IMG/VR virus record: IMGVR_UViG_3300032053_000377
Span: 1 to 29,055 of that record
Source: a virus
Strand: one strand, 5' to 3'
Length of the DNA stretch: 29,055 nucleotides
The notes beneath the pieces were generated by a model that ran no database searches, was not told the DNA's origin, and was given only the letters and a program-made list of their open reading frames with translations. Shown one piece after another: positions 7,497-14,790 of the stretch. Every line of letters begins with the position of its first letter. Positions within the stretch are counted from its first letter, which is position 1. A program made the translations under genes and the position numbers.

Positions 7497-7838
7497 CTAG
7501 GCCGGCGATCCGTTGTGCTGGAAGGCGTCCATGATCGCCTTGACCGATGTGCCGACGCCGGCGACGGCGGTCGTGTCCCAGGCCGTCCTCAATTGTGAGA
7601 GCCCGGCATTCAAATTGATCACCTGGGTTCCGCTCAGGATCGGCAGGCCGCTGGCCGCGGCTCCGTCGGCGATCGCTCCGCTGGCTCCGGCCGCGTTAAT
7701 CCTGGCGACGATGCCTTGCGCCGCACAATCGTTCTGGTAGGCGAGCAGGGCGTAGTAGGCTTGCGTCAGTCGGTTTGCGAGCGTTCTGACGCGCTCGTTG
7801 GCAAACAGTTCCACTTGGGCATTAACGATGTCGGCCAT
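7497..7838 (-). CDS. Small tail-region protein, unknown function
   Basis: The product is 113 residues with an N-terminal helical segment (ELFANERVRTLANRLTQAYYALLAYQND), then a Gly/Ala-rich part and a helical end. I recognise no domain. The ATG at 7838 has a GGAGA Shine-Dalgarno about nine bases upstream, and the gene overlaps the end of the preceding tail gene by 17 bp. Its place between two tail genes suggests a virion or assembly role, which is an inference. Confidence 0.6.
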   Translation of the reverse strand: MADIVNAQVELFANERVRTLANRLTQAYYALLAYQNDCAAQGIVARINAAGASGAIADGAAASGLPILSGTQVINLNAGLSQLRTAWDTTAVAGVGTSVKAIMDAFQHNGSPA

Positions 7839-8847
7839 CTGATTTTCTCCGTGGGGGTTTTTTGTAGGCGGACTTGATGAAGGCTTCGTTGGCGACGAAT
7901 TGTGCTTTCGTGCGGCTGGGGAATCGTAGCTGGCGGAATCCGCGGCGGATCCCGCTGAGGTGAACGACGACGCGGAGGGGTTGCTGCGGCCGGCGGGCGG
8001 TTTGCAGGCGGATCTGGTCGCCTTCGATGCTGGCGCCGACCGCGACCGGCCTGGCCGGCACGCAACCGCAAACCTCGATGGTGCCGGCGTCGCAAACGGA
8101 CAAAAACCGCAGGTCGATCGGGACGCGGGTGGTCGTGCTCTTTAGCGTGGCGATCAGCAAATCCTCAAAGCGGACGTCGGGGGCCTCGGTCACAAATAGT
8201 GCGGCGTAGCCGGTCCTGTTCCAGGGCACGGGGACAATCGCGGTGCTCTTTCCCGATCCCTCGCCACTGCCGCTACCGCCACTCCCGCTTGACTGCGATT
8301 CGGATCCGCTCGACGGGCTGGAACTCGGACTGCTGGACGAGCTGGAACTCGGACTGCTGGGACTTGATGGACTGCTTTGACTCGAAGAACTGGAATGGAA
8401 AGCACCGAACCAATCCGGGGGAACGACATACCAGTAGCCGTGGATCGAAACGCACAGAACTTTTGTCCCCGGCGGAATCGGGGGGCTGCCGCGGTTTATC
8501 AGCCAGCCCCAGCCCGTGATGTCGACCCCGGTGTCTGTTTCTGAACCGGCCGTTCCGCCGTACACGCTCACCGTTGTCGAACTTGTCGGTGGTACCCCGG
8601 AAGTTGTGCCCTTCATGAAGGAACATGCGCCACAACAGGTGCGCGACGCGAAGGCCGCAGAACCTGAACCACCCAGGCCCAGCCAGTCGTCGAGCACTCC
8701 GAGAAGGTAACCGTCGCTGGCGAGTATCTGGCCGTGGCGGCCCGCGTGCGTTTCGCGGCCCAGGGCTCCGCGGCGCGGTTCGAACCACCGCAACATTTCA
8801 TTGAGGCGGCGGACGTGATCGGGTTGTAGCAGCAGGCCCTCGGCCAT
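7822..8847 (-). CDS. Tail structural protein with Ser-rich linker
   Basis: The product is 341 residues. An N-terminal part (to about residue 155) contains LLLQPDHVRRLNEML and a Trp/Gly-rich section ending PPDWFGAFH. A Ser/Pro/Gly linker of about 55 residues follows, then a C-terminal beta-rich domain with paired cysteines (CDAGTIEVCGC) and a basic tail. The start at 8847 lies directly after the stop of the previous gene (two-base gap). An in-frame start at 8913 would extend over the neighbour and is less likely. The linker is of the same kind as in the 4241-5464 protein, so the two share a modular design. Probably a tail-tip or fibre-connecting protein; no named family recognised. Confidence 0.6.
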   Translation of the reverse strand: MAEGLLLQPDHVRRLNEMLRWFEPRRGALGRETHAGRHGQILASDGYLLGVLDDWLGLGGSGSAAFASRTCCGACSFMKGTTSGVPPTSSTTVSVYGGTAGSETDTGVDITGWGWLINRGSPPIPPGTKVLCVSIHGYWYVVPPDWFGAFHSSSSSQSSPSSPSSPSSSSSSSPSSSPSSGSESQSSGSGGSGSGEGSGKSTAIVPVPWNRTGYAALFVTEAPDVRFEDLLIATLKSTTTRVPIDLRFLSVCDAGTIEVCGCVPARPVAVGASIEGDQIRLQTARRPQQPLRVVVHLSGIRRGFRQLRFPSRTKAQFVANEAFIKSAYKKPPRRKSDGRHR

Positions 8848-8849
8848 GG

Positions 8850-9704
8850 TCAGATCCCGGGCAATCCCAGCGAGTGCAGATTTGCAATCGGATACGTCCG
8901 AAAAACGTTCCAAACGGGCGTGCCGCCGACGGCGAGTTTGCCCCCGTTCCCGTTGAGAAGTATTGAACCGGTGGCGTAGGCTTTCACGCCGTCATGGTCG
9001 CTCAGAAATGCTGGCTGGTAACTGCCTCCCGGCCCTGTGGGGGCCAGCCAGAACGATCCGGCATCGAGGCGGCGCTCCTCCCATTTGATGGATCCGCTGC
9101 CGAGGCACCAGAATTCGTATTGAACCTCGACGTAGGAGACGCGGGAGCCCTTGTCGAGCAATTGCTCCCCCCCATCGAATTTTGTGCAAAGGATTTTTTT
9201 CGTCGAGTCGGTCGCCCAGGCCATCGCGAAGGCCCGGCTCTCATTGAAATAGACTTCGTTGCGCGTATATCGCTTTATGACGTACGGAATCTTGACGGGG
9301 ATGCCCTGTTGGATCGGCTCGTGATTCGATGCGCAGAACGGTTTCTGATCGAGGTCCACCTGCGGGTACGTTTCCAGACTGCCGATCGACCAACTGCGTT
9401 TGGGAGGCCTGGCCAGGGGATTCTCCTGCTGGTCCTCTTGCGACTGGCGTTGCGTGTTTTCATCGGGGGCCGTGGAGTAGAAGATTTCGGCATCGAAAAC
9501 ATCGCGGCTCACCTGGTGTGCCGCGGAGATCCCGACCATGCGGGCGAAGGGGTCGGCGAGGTCCTTGCATCGCCAGACGAAGGTCCGCGGAAAATCCCAA
9601 TCCATCACGACGCCGTGGACTTGGTACGTGCACCAATACTCCCTTTTCTTGGCGTCCTTGGCCATGCGGAGACCGTCAAATTTTTCTTTTATTCGCTCCA
9701 CCAT
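8850..9704 (-). CDS. Phage tail-tip/baseplate-region protein, unknown family
   Basis: The product is 284 residues. The sequence is rich in aromatic and beta-type segments (EYWCTYQVHGVVMDWDFPRT, VYFNESRAFAMAWATD, YVEVQYEFWCLG). The ATG at 9704 has an AGGAG Shine-Dalgarno six bases upstream that overlaps the tape-measure stop. It is the first gene after the tape measure, the position usually held by the distal-tail or tip protein in siphoviruses. I do not recognise the family, so the role is inferred from order only. Confidence 0.6.
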   Translation of the reverse strand: MVERIKEKFDGLRMAKDAKKREYWCTYQVHGVVMDWDFPRTFVWRCKDLADPFARMVGISAAHQVSRDVFDAEIFYSTAPDENTQRQSQEDQQENPLARPPKRSWSIGSLETYPQVDLDQKPFCASNHEPIQQGIPVKIPYVIKRYTRNEVYFNESRAFAMAWATDSTKKILCTKFDGGEQLLDKGSRVSYVEVQYEFWCLGSGSIKWEERRLDAGSFWLAPTGPGGSYQPAFLSDHDGVKAYATGSILLNGNGGKLAVGGTPVWNVFRTYPIANLHSLGLPGI

Positions 9705-9713
9705 GTCGGTCTC

Positions 9714-11534
9714 CTATGGGGCCGGGGCCACCGCGGCCTGTTTGGAGTAGAGCTTTTGCAGCCAGTCCCTTATGACGTCGAGGCGGCGGTTGGTCTCTGC
9801 GACCAGTTGGGCCTGTTTGTCGGCCTGCGGGCTCTGGGCCCGGGCCAGCACGTCGTAAGCCTCGCGGCTGCCCTGTGCGAGATTCGGCGCCAGGGTGTCC
9901 TTGCGGCTGCGGACGGCGTCGTCGGCGTCCAACTTGGCGATCAGGCCGGCGAGGGCTTCGGCTTTTTTGGGGTCCAGTCCCTGTTCGGCCATGTGCTGGA
10001 GTTGGATTTCGCGGCTGCTCCTGCCACCGCGGCGGGCCTCCTCATCTTGCAGGGATTCGCGCATGCGATCGCCGGCCAGGCCGAGGCGGTTCTTGGCGGC
10101 GTCGCCGGCCATGCGGTCGGCGTCCCTCTCCATCTCGTTGATCTTGGCGATGACGGCCGCCCGCTTTTCCACGTCGGCGATCAGGTTGGTCGCTTCGTAG
10201 CGCATTTTTCCATACTCGCCCATGCCCTGCGTGTTGTACATCTCGTTGATTCGCTTGGCGTAGGCGTCCTCTTTCCCGCTCTGTTCGGCCTCTCGGGCGC
10301 GCGCGGCGTCAAGTTCCAGAAACGCCCTCGCATCGGAGCCCTTGGGAAACTTGTCGATGGCGATTTGGTACTTGTCTGCGCCCGACGCAGCCTCCCGCCA
10401 AGCATCGCCTAGTTTTTGCGCCTCCTCGTTTTGTTTTTCGATCGTCTTCGTGGCGACCTCGGCCGCCTTCGCTGCTCGCGCCTGGTCCTCTTCGTGTTTG
10501 GCCATACGGGCCGCGACTTCTGGCGTGGCACCAACAAGTTCGACATCGCGCCCGATCAGGCCAAGGTTCCGCTCGGTCTTTTCGACGCCCACCTGAAGCA
10601 ACCCGACAAAACTAGTCCAGACGGTGTGGGCCTTAACGCCCGCATCGTGGAAAGATTCTCCCATCCGGCCGGCCGCCGCCGCGAGTTTTTCAATGGGGGC
10701 CTCTTTCATCGCCTCAGCAAAATCTGTGGCGACGTGCTTCAGCATCATGTCCATTTCCATGCCGCCGCGGCCAAACAATTCCGCCTCAATCCGGGCTCGC
10801 TCGAACTTGTTGCTGATGCTGGAAATCGCCTCCGCCACCCGCACGAACGCTTCCTCGGGAGTCTTGCTGGACAGGTCCTCGGGGTTGATATTCAGACTCC
10901 GCAACGCCTCGGCCGGCTTACCGCCCTCGACGGCCGCCATGCCGATTTTTTTTTCGAGGCCTTCGATGGCCCTCCCAAACTGCTCGGCGCCTATGCCGGT
11001 ACGGCCACCGAGAATCGTGAGCCCCTCCAATGCGTGCAGGCTGATCCCCAGCTTCTCCGCCGTGATGACCACCCCGCGCATTTCCTCGGCGGTGCCGTGG
11101 ATCGCGGTTCCCAGGGCGGCAAAGGTAGCGATGCCAGCGGTGATCGGGTTGAAGATGGCTCCCAGGGCCGCGCCGCCGACCGGGCCGAGCATGCCGCCCA
11201 ACTGGCCGGCGATCGCCTCGGCGCCCTCTCCGCGTGCGCCGGCGGTGCCGGGGATAGGGCCCTTGAACGGGGTGCTTCTCGCTACCTGATTTTCCGCGGC
11301 GGCAAACTTTTGGCCCAATTGGTCGAGGGCCCGGGTGTAGGTTTCCAGGCCGACCATGCCCTTGACGCGGTCCAGCTTTGCCAACTCCTGGGCGAAGCGA
11401 TCCGCGGCGGTGCGCGTTGACTCAAAGACCCGCTCAGCCTCCTTACCCCAGTTGCGGATATTGCCGGCGTTCTCGGCCAGGCCGCGCTTGAATTGGGCGT
11501 CGTTCAGCGTCTGTTTGATGGCGATCTCAGGCAT
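9714..11534 (-). CDS. Tail tape measure protein
   Basis: The product is 606 residues. The N-terminal 100 residues are charged and helical. Residues of roughly 105-150 form a hydrophobic Gly/Ala-rich stretch (GQLGGMLGPVGGAALGAIF and following), typical of tape measures. A family-typical region follows: EDLSSKTPEEAFVRVAEAIS then ERARIEAELFGRGGMEM. The remainder is long, charged and coiled-coil-like. In siphoviruses this protein sets tail length and is released into the host envelope at infection; 606 residues implies a fairly short tail. It lies immediately after the G/G-T chaperone genes, the standard order. The ATG at 11534 has only a weak GAGA upstream. Confidence 0.88.
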   Translation of the reverse strand: MPEIAIKQTLNDAQFKRGLAENAGNIRNWGKEAERVFESTRTAADRFAQELAKLDRVKGMVGLETYTRALDQLGQKFAAAENQVARSTPFKGPIPGTAGARGEGAEAIAGQLGGMLGPVGGAALGAIFNPITAGIATFAALGTAIHGTAEEMRGVVITAEKLGISLHALEGLTILGGRTGIGAEQFGRAIEGLEKKIGMAAVEGGKPAEALRSLNINPEDLSSKTPEEAFVRVAEAISSISNKFERARIEAELFGRGGMEMDMMLKHVATDFAEAMKEAPIEKLAAAAGRMGESFHDAGVKAHTVWTSFVGLLQVGVEKTERNLGLIGRDVELVGATPEVAARMAKHEEDQARAAKAAEVATKTIEKQNEEAQKLGDAWREAASGADKYQIAIDKFPKGSDARAFLELDAARAREAEQSGKEDAYAKRINEMYNTQGMGEYGKMRYEATNLIADVEKRAAVIAKINEMERDADRMAGDAAKNRLGLAGDRMRESLQDEEARRGGRSSREIQLQHMAEQGLDPKKAEALAGLIAKLDADDAVRSRKDTLAPNLAQGSREAYDVLARAQSPQADKQAQLVAETNRRLDVIRDWLQKLYSKQAAVAPAP

Positions 11535-11544
11535 GGCGTTTCTC

Positions 11545-11654
11545 GTGGCGCGTGGACCGTGGGGCGTGGGGATCCGGTCGCGTCATTTCTGACGATGCCG
11601 CCGGCGGCCTCGCCACAAAGGGCGATGGTTCCTGGCTCGCCCCACGCCTCACGA
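11545..11654. repeat. Heptad-armed double-hairpin repeat element, copy R1
   Basis: This fills the 121-bp gap between the G-T frame and the tape measure. The left arm is CGTGGNN-type heptads (11549-11570), and the right arm includes CGCCCCACGCC, its reverse complement. Between them a 29-bp core (11570-11598) is identical to 28884-28912 and forms a CGTCA/TGACG hairpin at 11581-11594. A second hairpin, TCGCC/GGCGA, lies at 11610-11625. Confidence 0.85.
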
Positions 11655-11655
11655 A

Positions 11656-12305
11656 TCATGTCTCGCTGTCGTCAAAGAGCGATCGCTCGGGCAGTTCGTC
11701 CGTGAACCAATTTTCCGGTCCGGCCATTTCCTGCGCGGCCTTCGGGCCTAGCAGCGAGGCCAACGTGCCGAAGCGGATGTTGTCTTGCTTCCAGCCCCAG
11801 GGCTCGACTTGCGAATACGCCCACCAGCGGGACAAAGCGCGGCTGCTACACCGCGAACACAACTCCTCGACCGAGCAACCCCACGCCAGGGCTAGGCGGT
11901 GGAGAAATCGCTCCCACTGGTTGGCGGCGAGTTTTTTAGTTCGTCCTTCGCGGCGGCGGCGCCGGTCTTGCCCTGTTGAATCCCGCTCAGTTGCATGGCC
12001 GCGTCGTAAAGTCGATCGAGCACGCCGCCGTGCTTGCCGGACAGTTCGCTGATTTGCTCGTCCGTAAAGACGCGCGTTCCGGTGGCGTCGACCAGGGTGG
12101 ACCCGACGGCTTGCGACCGTGGATCGCCCGGCGGCCGATCGCCGGTCAACGGGTCGCGGACAAACATCAATTCAAACTGGCGGCGTTCCAGGCCCGTCAT
12201 GCCGCGTTGAAACAACTCGCCGGCCGCAATTCCCCATTCCGGCACGCCGCCGGTGTCCTGGGGTGGCAAATCCTGCGCAGCGAGGATTCGGTGTGTGATG
12301 TCCAT
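11656..12305 (-). CDS. Tail assembly chaperone G-T fusion (by -1 frameshift)
   Basis: This is the 216-residue product expected if ribosomes slip -1 at the A_AAA_AAC heptamer (11937-11931). The first 125 residues are those of the G protein; the frame then continues from base 11931 without a stop to the TGA at 11658-11656. The extension contains SRWWAYSQVEPWGWKQDNIR, which matches the conserved (E)W.AY..LEP(W/F)G core of phage T-type chaperones (DUF4035 type). In lambda and many siphoviruses G and G-T coat the tape measure and recruit tail-tube protein. The T frame alone has only a TTG (11862) as a possible start and no ribosome-binding site, supporting expression as a fusion. Confidence 0.82.
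11892..12305 (-). CDS. Tail assembly chaperone G
   Basis: The product is 137 residues, the unshifted product. It lies just upstream of the tape measure, as in lambda-like tails. The region GTRVFTDEQISELSGKHGGVLDRLYDAAMQLSGI is typical of short tail-chaperone proteins. The ATG at 12305 is preceded by a GAGGAG Shine-Dalgarno that directly abuts repeat R2. The final residues after the slippery site (SPPTSGSDFSTA) are low-complexity, as expected for the read-out of the non-shifted frame, ending at a TAG (11894-11892). Confidence 0.8.
   Translation of the reverse strand: MDITHRILAAQDLPPQDTGGVPEWGIAAGELFQRGMTGLERRQFELMFVRDPLTGDRPPGDPRSQAVGSTLVDATGTRVFTDEQISELSGKHGGVLDRLYDAAMQLSGIQQGKTGAAAAKDELKNSPPTSGSDFSTA
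11931..11937 (-). promoter_or_regulatory. Programmed -1 ribosomal frameshift slippery heptamer A_AAA_AAC
   Basis: Read on the minus strand, the codons CTA AAA AAC present the heptamer A AAA AAC in exactly the phase X_XXY_YYZ. This is one of the best-known -1 slippery sites. A -1 slip here joins the G frame to the T frame without any stop. A 7-bp stem with one bulged base can form further downstream (11902-11881), but it is 28 bases away, too far to be a classical stimulator. Confidence 0.85.
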
Positions 12306-12320
12306 GATACTCCTCGGTTT

Positions 12321-12400
12321 TCAGTTGTCGGTTGTCAGTTCCCGTGGGCCGTGGACCGTGGCGCGTGGGCCGTTTCACGCCCCACGCCGCACGCCCCACG
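12321..12400. repeat. Heptad inverted repeat element, copy R2
   Basis: This occupies the 98-bp gap between the tail-tube-like gene and the G gene. It has a 7-bp period throughout: AGTTGTC/GGTTGTC units, then CCGTGGG/CCGTGGA/CCGTGGC units, then the inverted form ACGCCCC/ACGCCGC/ACGCCCC. The two GC arms are reverse complements and can fold into a strong hairpin between the two genes. The R1/R4 core is absent. Confidence 0.85.
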
Positions 12401-12403
12401 ATG

Positions 12404-12742
12404 TCAGGCGCTCTTGCGCACGGTCACCGTGTGGATGATGACGTTTCCCACCTGGCCGGATTTTTTCTTGCTGGTGACGACGCTGGAGGCCCAACTGACC
12501 GGGGGCGAACCGTCGCCCCAGTTGATACTGGTGACTCCGGCGGTTCCCTTGGCCAGGCCGTCGCCGCCGAGGACCTCGATCGTCAACTTCTCATCGTCGA
12601 GGCCGGCCTCGTAGGTCTTGGCCGAGTCGCCACCGCCGGTGGTGTCGACGTCGCTCTCGGGGTTGTCGTAGTCGACCTTGCGGAGCTTCTTGGTGAAGTT
12701 CACACCGCAAACGGATCCGGTGCCTTTGAATAGGTACGCCAT
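12404..12742 (-). CDS. Small tail-tube-like (major tail) protein
   Basis: The product is 112 residues. The pattern VDTTGGGDSAKTYEAGLDDEKLTIEV resembles the central strand-loop region of siphovirus major tail proteins, and the gene sits directly upstream of the tail chaperones, where the tube gene normally lies. At 112 residues it is short for a tube subunit, which is usually 150-250. The start at 12742 (MAYLFKG) is chosen because an AGGAG Shine-Dalgarno lies six to seven bases upstream; an open frame extends to 12793 but lacks such support. The alternative is that it is a minor tail protein and the 13776-14402 product is the tube. Confidence 0.6.
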   Translation of the reverse strand: MAYLFKGTGSVCGVNFTKKLRKVDYDNPESDVDTTGGGDSAKTYEAGLDDEKLTIEVLGGDGLAKGTAGVTSINWGDGSPPVSWASSVVTSKKKSGQVGNVIIHTVTVRKSA

Positions 12743-12752
12743 GGGTTTTCTC

Positions 12753-13340
12753 CTAACTGGGGCTGGCGGTGTTCCGTGCGTTCCACTCGGCAACTCCGCG
12801 GTTGAGTTCGGTTTCGATCAGGATCACGGTCGCCCGTTCGACCGCGTCGCGGGCCGGCTGGAAGACGGGGTGCGCTGTGACCTGTTTTGCATGCGCGAAA
12901 AAGCGGCCTTCTGGGTCGAGGGCCGGGTGCATGGCGCGCTTCTTTGTGGGCACCACGGCCTTGCGTCCCTTCTCGATCAGGTGCATGTACTTCCGCGGGT
13001 CTTGCACCCGGCCCAGGTCGGCCGTGGCCGAGGTTGTGCGGCGGCTGTGGATCGTCGTTTTGCCGGCGGCGGTCGCGGTGATGATTCGCTTAAAGCCCTT
13101 CTGTGCTTCGACCGCGATAAAGAGGGTTCCGCTCCCGCGATAGAACTTCACTCGGCTGTGCCCGATAGATTGCTGCGCCAACCCGGTTGCGTGCGGCAGC
13201 CGCGATTTGACGGCCATCACCGCCAGATCAGCGGCGGCCTCTAAGCCGCGCTGCGCGTATTTGTCCTGCAACTCCGCGGGGAGTTTCAGCAGCGCGGCGG
13301 AGATTTCTTCGCATCCGCTGACTTTAATCGTCAGGTCCAT
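12753..13340 (-). CDS. HK97 gp10-like tail completion protein
   Basis: The product is 195 residues beginning MDLTIKVSGCEEISAALLKL. The pattern of an N-terminal helix, LAVMAVKSRLPHATGLAQQSI (the common 'K.r.P..TG.l..S' segment), a strand-rich centre with RKYMHLIEKGRK, and a C-terminal helix of the HPVFQPARDAVERATVIL type is typical of the HK97 gp10 / minor tail Z group that completes the tail top. The start at 13340 overlaps the previous gene by 17 bp; the longer upstream frame is a shadow of that gene. The protein is basic and probably cytoplasmic until assembled. Confidence 0.75.
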   Translation of the reverse strand: MDLTIKVSGCEEISAALLKLPAELQDKYAQRGLEAAADLAVMAVKSRLPHATGLAQQSIGHSRVKFYRGSGTLFIAVEAQKGFKRIITATAAGKTTIHSRRTTSATADLGRVQDPRKYMHLIEKGRKAVVPTKKRAMHPALDPEGRFFAHAKQVTAHPVFQPARDAVERATVILIETELNRGVAEWNARNTASPS

Positions 13341-13779
13341 CAAAGGCCGCTTTCCAAAGGGTGTGGATCGTGGCGTCGAAAACGTCGAGGGTCTGAAGTT
13401 TCGCGGGGTCGTAGGAGGGCGTCGGCTTGGCGCTCTGACACTGGAATCCCAGGAATTCGCGGCCGACCAGGTGGGCACAGATCTCCTCGGTGACTTGCGC
13501 GGCGGCGTCGGCCAGCGTCCGGTCGTAACCGGCGTCCTGCCCTTCCAGTTTTCGCTGCACGACCATGCGTATGTCCGGATTGGCCTCATAGACGCCCTCG
13601 GCGTCGAGCGTCATCCCGGTTCCAAAGGGGATGATGGAGACCTGGGTGCCGATCAGGCCGGTCAGGTCCGTCCGCACGCTGCGGGTGCGCACGAAGGTCA
13701 CCCCGCCTCCGGTCGAAGGCCATGTCTTCGACCGCAGGCATCGTTCAATCGCGTCGGCGAGCGTGTGGGTGTAGATCAT
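13324..13779 (-). CDS. Tail-terminator/neck-like protein
   Basis: The product is 151 residues starting MIYTHTLADAIERCL at the ATG 13779, in an ATGA overlap with the preceding gene. Upstream in-frame sequence is the shadow of that gene. There is no clear motif. Its size, a mixed strand/helix pattern (FVRTRSVRTDLTGLIGTQVSI, then IRMVVQRKLEG) and its place between head closure and the gp10-like gene fit a tail terminator or tail-completion subunit. This is inferred mostly from gene order. Confidence 0.55.
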   Translation of the reverse strand: MIYTHTLADAIERCLRSKTWPSTGGGVTFVRTRSVRTDLTGLIGTQVSIIPFGTGMTLDAEGVYEANPDIRMVVQRKLEGQDAGYDRTLADAAAQVTEEICAHLVGREFLGFQCQSAKPTPSYDPAKLQTLDVFDATIHTLWKAAFDGPDD

Positions 13780-14402
13780 GTATCGAGCAGAACCGCGTAT
13801 TGAAGTTTGGCCTCCACGATGCCGCCATTGTAACAGACCACTTTGGTCGGATCGCTGCCCAGCGGCTTGGCGGCGCCGCTGGCCTTGTCCCAATAAACGG
13901 GCGCGTTGGCCACGGAGATCTGCACGGGGTAGATCGCGGCGGCGCCCCCGAAGATCGCCACGGCGGGCTGGTCGCAATCGACGCCGAGCATCGTCAGGTC
14001 GTCCTTGTCGATGCTAAAATTGCTGACCGTCTTCTTGCAAACGACCACTTCGTAATCCTCGGCGGGCAGGACGCTCGCCTCGGGGAATTCGCCCTGGTAT
14101 TCGCCGGCGTCCAGCGCGATCGTCGCATTGTTCCCGGCGACGGTCGCTTCGAATCCATACATCATGCAGGGGAGGCCGTCGGCGTCCGTCCAGGAAACGG
14201 CGACCTTGTCTCCTGTGATCAGGCCGTGGCCGTCGGCCAGGGTGACGACGCCGGCGGCGTCGCCAGTGCGGGTGCTCAGGGCGCCGGCCTGGCCGGCCGG
14301 CATGATGGGTTCATGGCCTTCGCCGCCGGGGAAGTCGCGGCTGATGTTGGCCTGCATCTGGATTCCGGCGATCGTCAGCAATCCGCTGAAAGTTCCTAAC
14401 AT
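13776..14402 (-). CDS. Phage structural protein, possibly head-tail or tube
   Basis: The product is 208 residues, starting MLGTFSGLLTIAG with a GAGG element upstream. It is strand-rich with a central small beta domain (VVTLADGHGLITGDKVAVSW, then GNNATIALDAGEYQGEFPE) and ends VCYNGGIVEAKLQYAVLLDT. The central domain has an OB/Ig-like look, but I cannot name a family. It lies between the head-closure-like protein and the terminator-like protein. Given its size it could be a second tube or collar component. Low acidic/Gly composition and no membrane segment suggest a virion protein. Confidence 0.6.
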   Translation of the reverse strand: MLGTFSGLLTIAGIQMQANISRDFPGGEGHEPIMPAGQAGALSTRTGDAAGVVTLADGHGLITGDKVAVSWTDADGLPCMMYGFEATVAGNNATIALDAGEYQGEFPEASVLPAEDYEVVVCKKTVSNFSIDKDDLTMLGVDCDQPAVAIFGGAAAIYPVQISVANAPVYWDKASGAAKPLGSDPTKVVCYNGGIVEAKLQYAVLLDT

Positions 14403-14418
14403 GGGTTTGCCTCGTTGG

Positions 14419-14790
14419 TTAGGCGATTCGTTTGGTGTGGACGCGGAGCACGGTCTCCAGGGCGTCGCAATATGCGAATGGCGGGCCGTCATTGGGGGCG
14501 AGGACTTCGAATATCTCGCCGGCCGGTCCGTCCGTTACCGTTATTCGGTGGCCCTTTTGGGGCTTCTTCTGGGTGCCCCGCAGAACCAGCAGGGCGGCTG
14601 GGAAAATAAAATCGTGGTCGTTGTACTCGATCCGCGCGACACTGCCATCGCTCACCTCGAAGGCGCTGCGGCCGAACGTAGCATCAAAGGTCGCGCTGTC
14701 CTCGCCGTCGCTATAGGTAATCTCGCCGCCCATGACGTAGGCGGTGGCCCGCAGGGAGGCCTCCAGGATGGCCGTCAAACGGTTGGACAT
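14419..14790 (-). CDS. Head-closure / head-tail joining-like protein
   Basis: The product is 123 residues from the ATG at 14790 (MSNRLTAILEASLRATAYVM). It has the pattern of small neck proteins: an N-terminal helix, several strands (RIEYNDHDFIFPAALLVLRG), a GHRITVTDGPAGEIFEVLAPND hairpin and a final strand (LETVLRVHTKRIA). The start overlaps the end of the glycosyltransferase-methyltransferase gene by 16 bp; the open frame upstream of 14790 is a shadow of that gene. Assignment rests on size, strand pattern and order after the capsid gene. Confidence 0.55.
   Translation of the reverse strand: MSNRLTAILEASLRATAYVMGGEITYSDGEDSATFDATFGRSAFEVSDGSVARIEYNDHDFIFPAALLVLRGTQKKPQKGHRITVTDGPAGEIFEVLAPNDGPPFAYCDALETVLRVHTKRIA

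Noticed and set aside
8994-10412. Plus-strand open frame (472 codons) opposite tape measure and tail gene
   Set aside because: It is a shadow of two well-supported minus-strand genes and has no motif or ribosome-binding site.
11881-11902. Stem as frameshift stimulator downstream of the slippery site
   Set aside because: It can pair (CCAC-GCC with GGC-GTGG, one bulge) but lies 28 bases from the heptamer, beyond the usual 5-9, so I did not call it.
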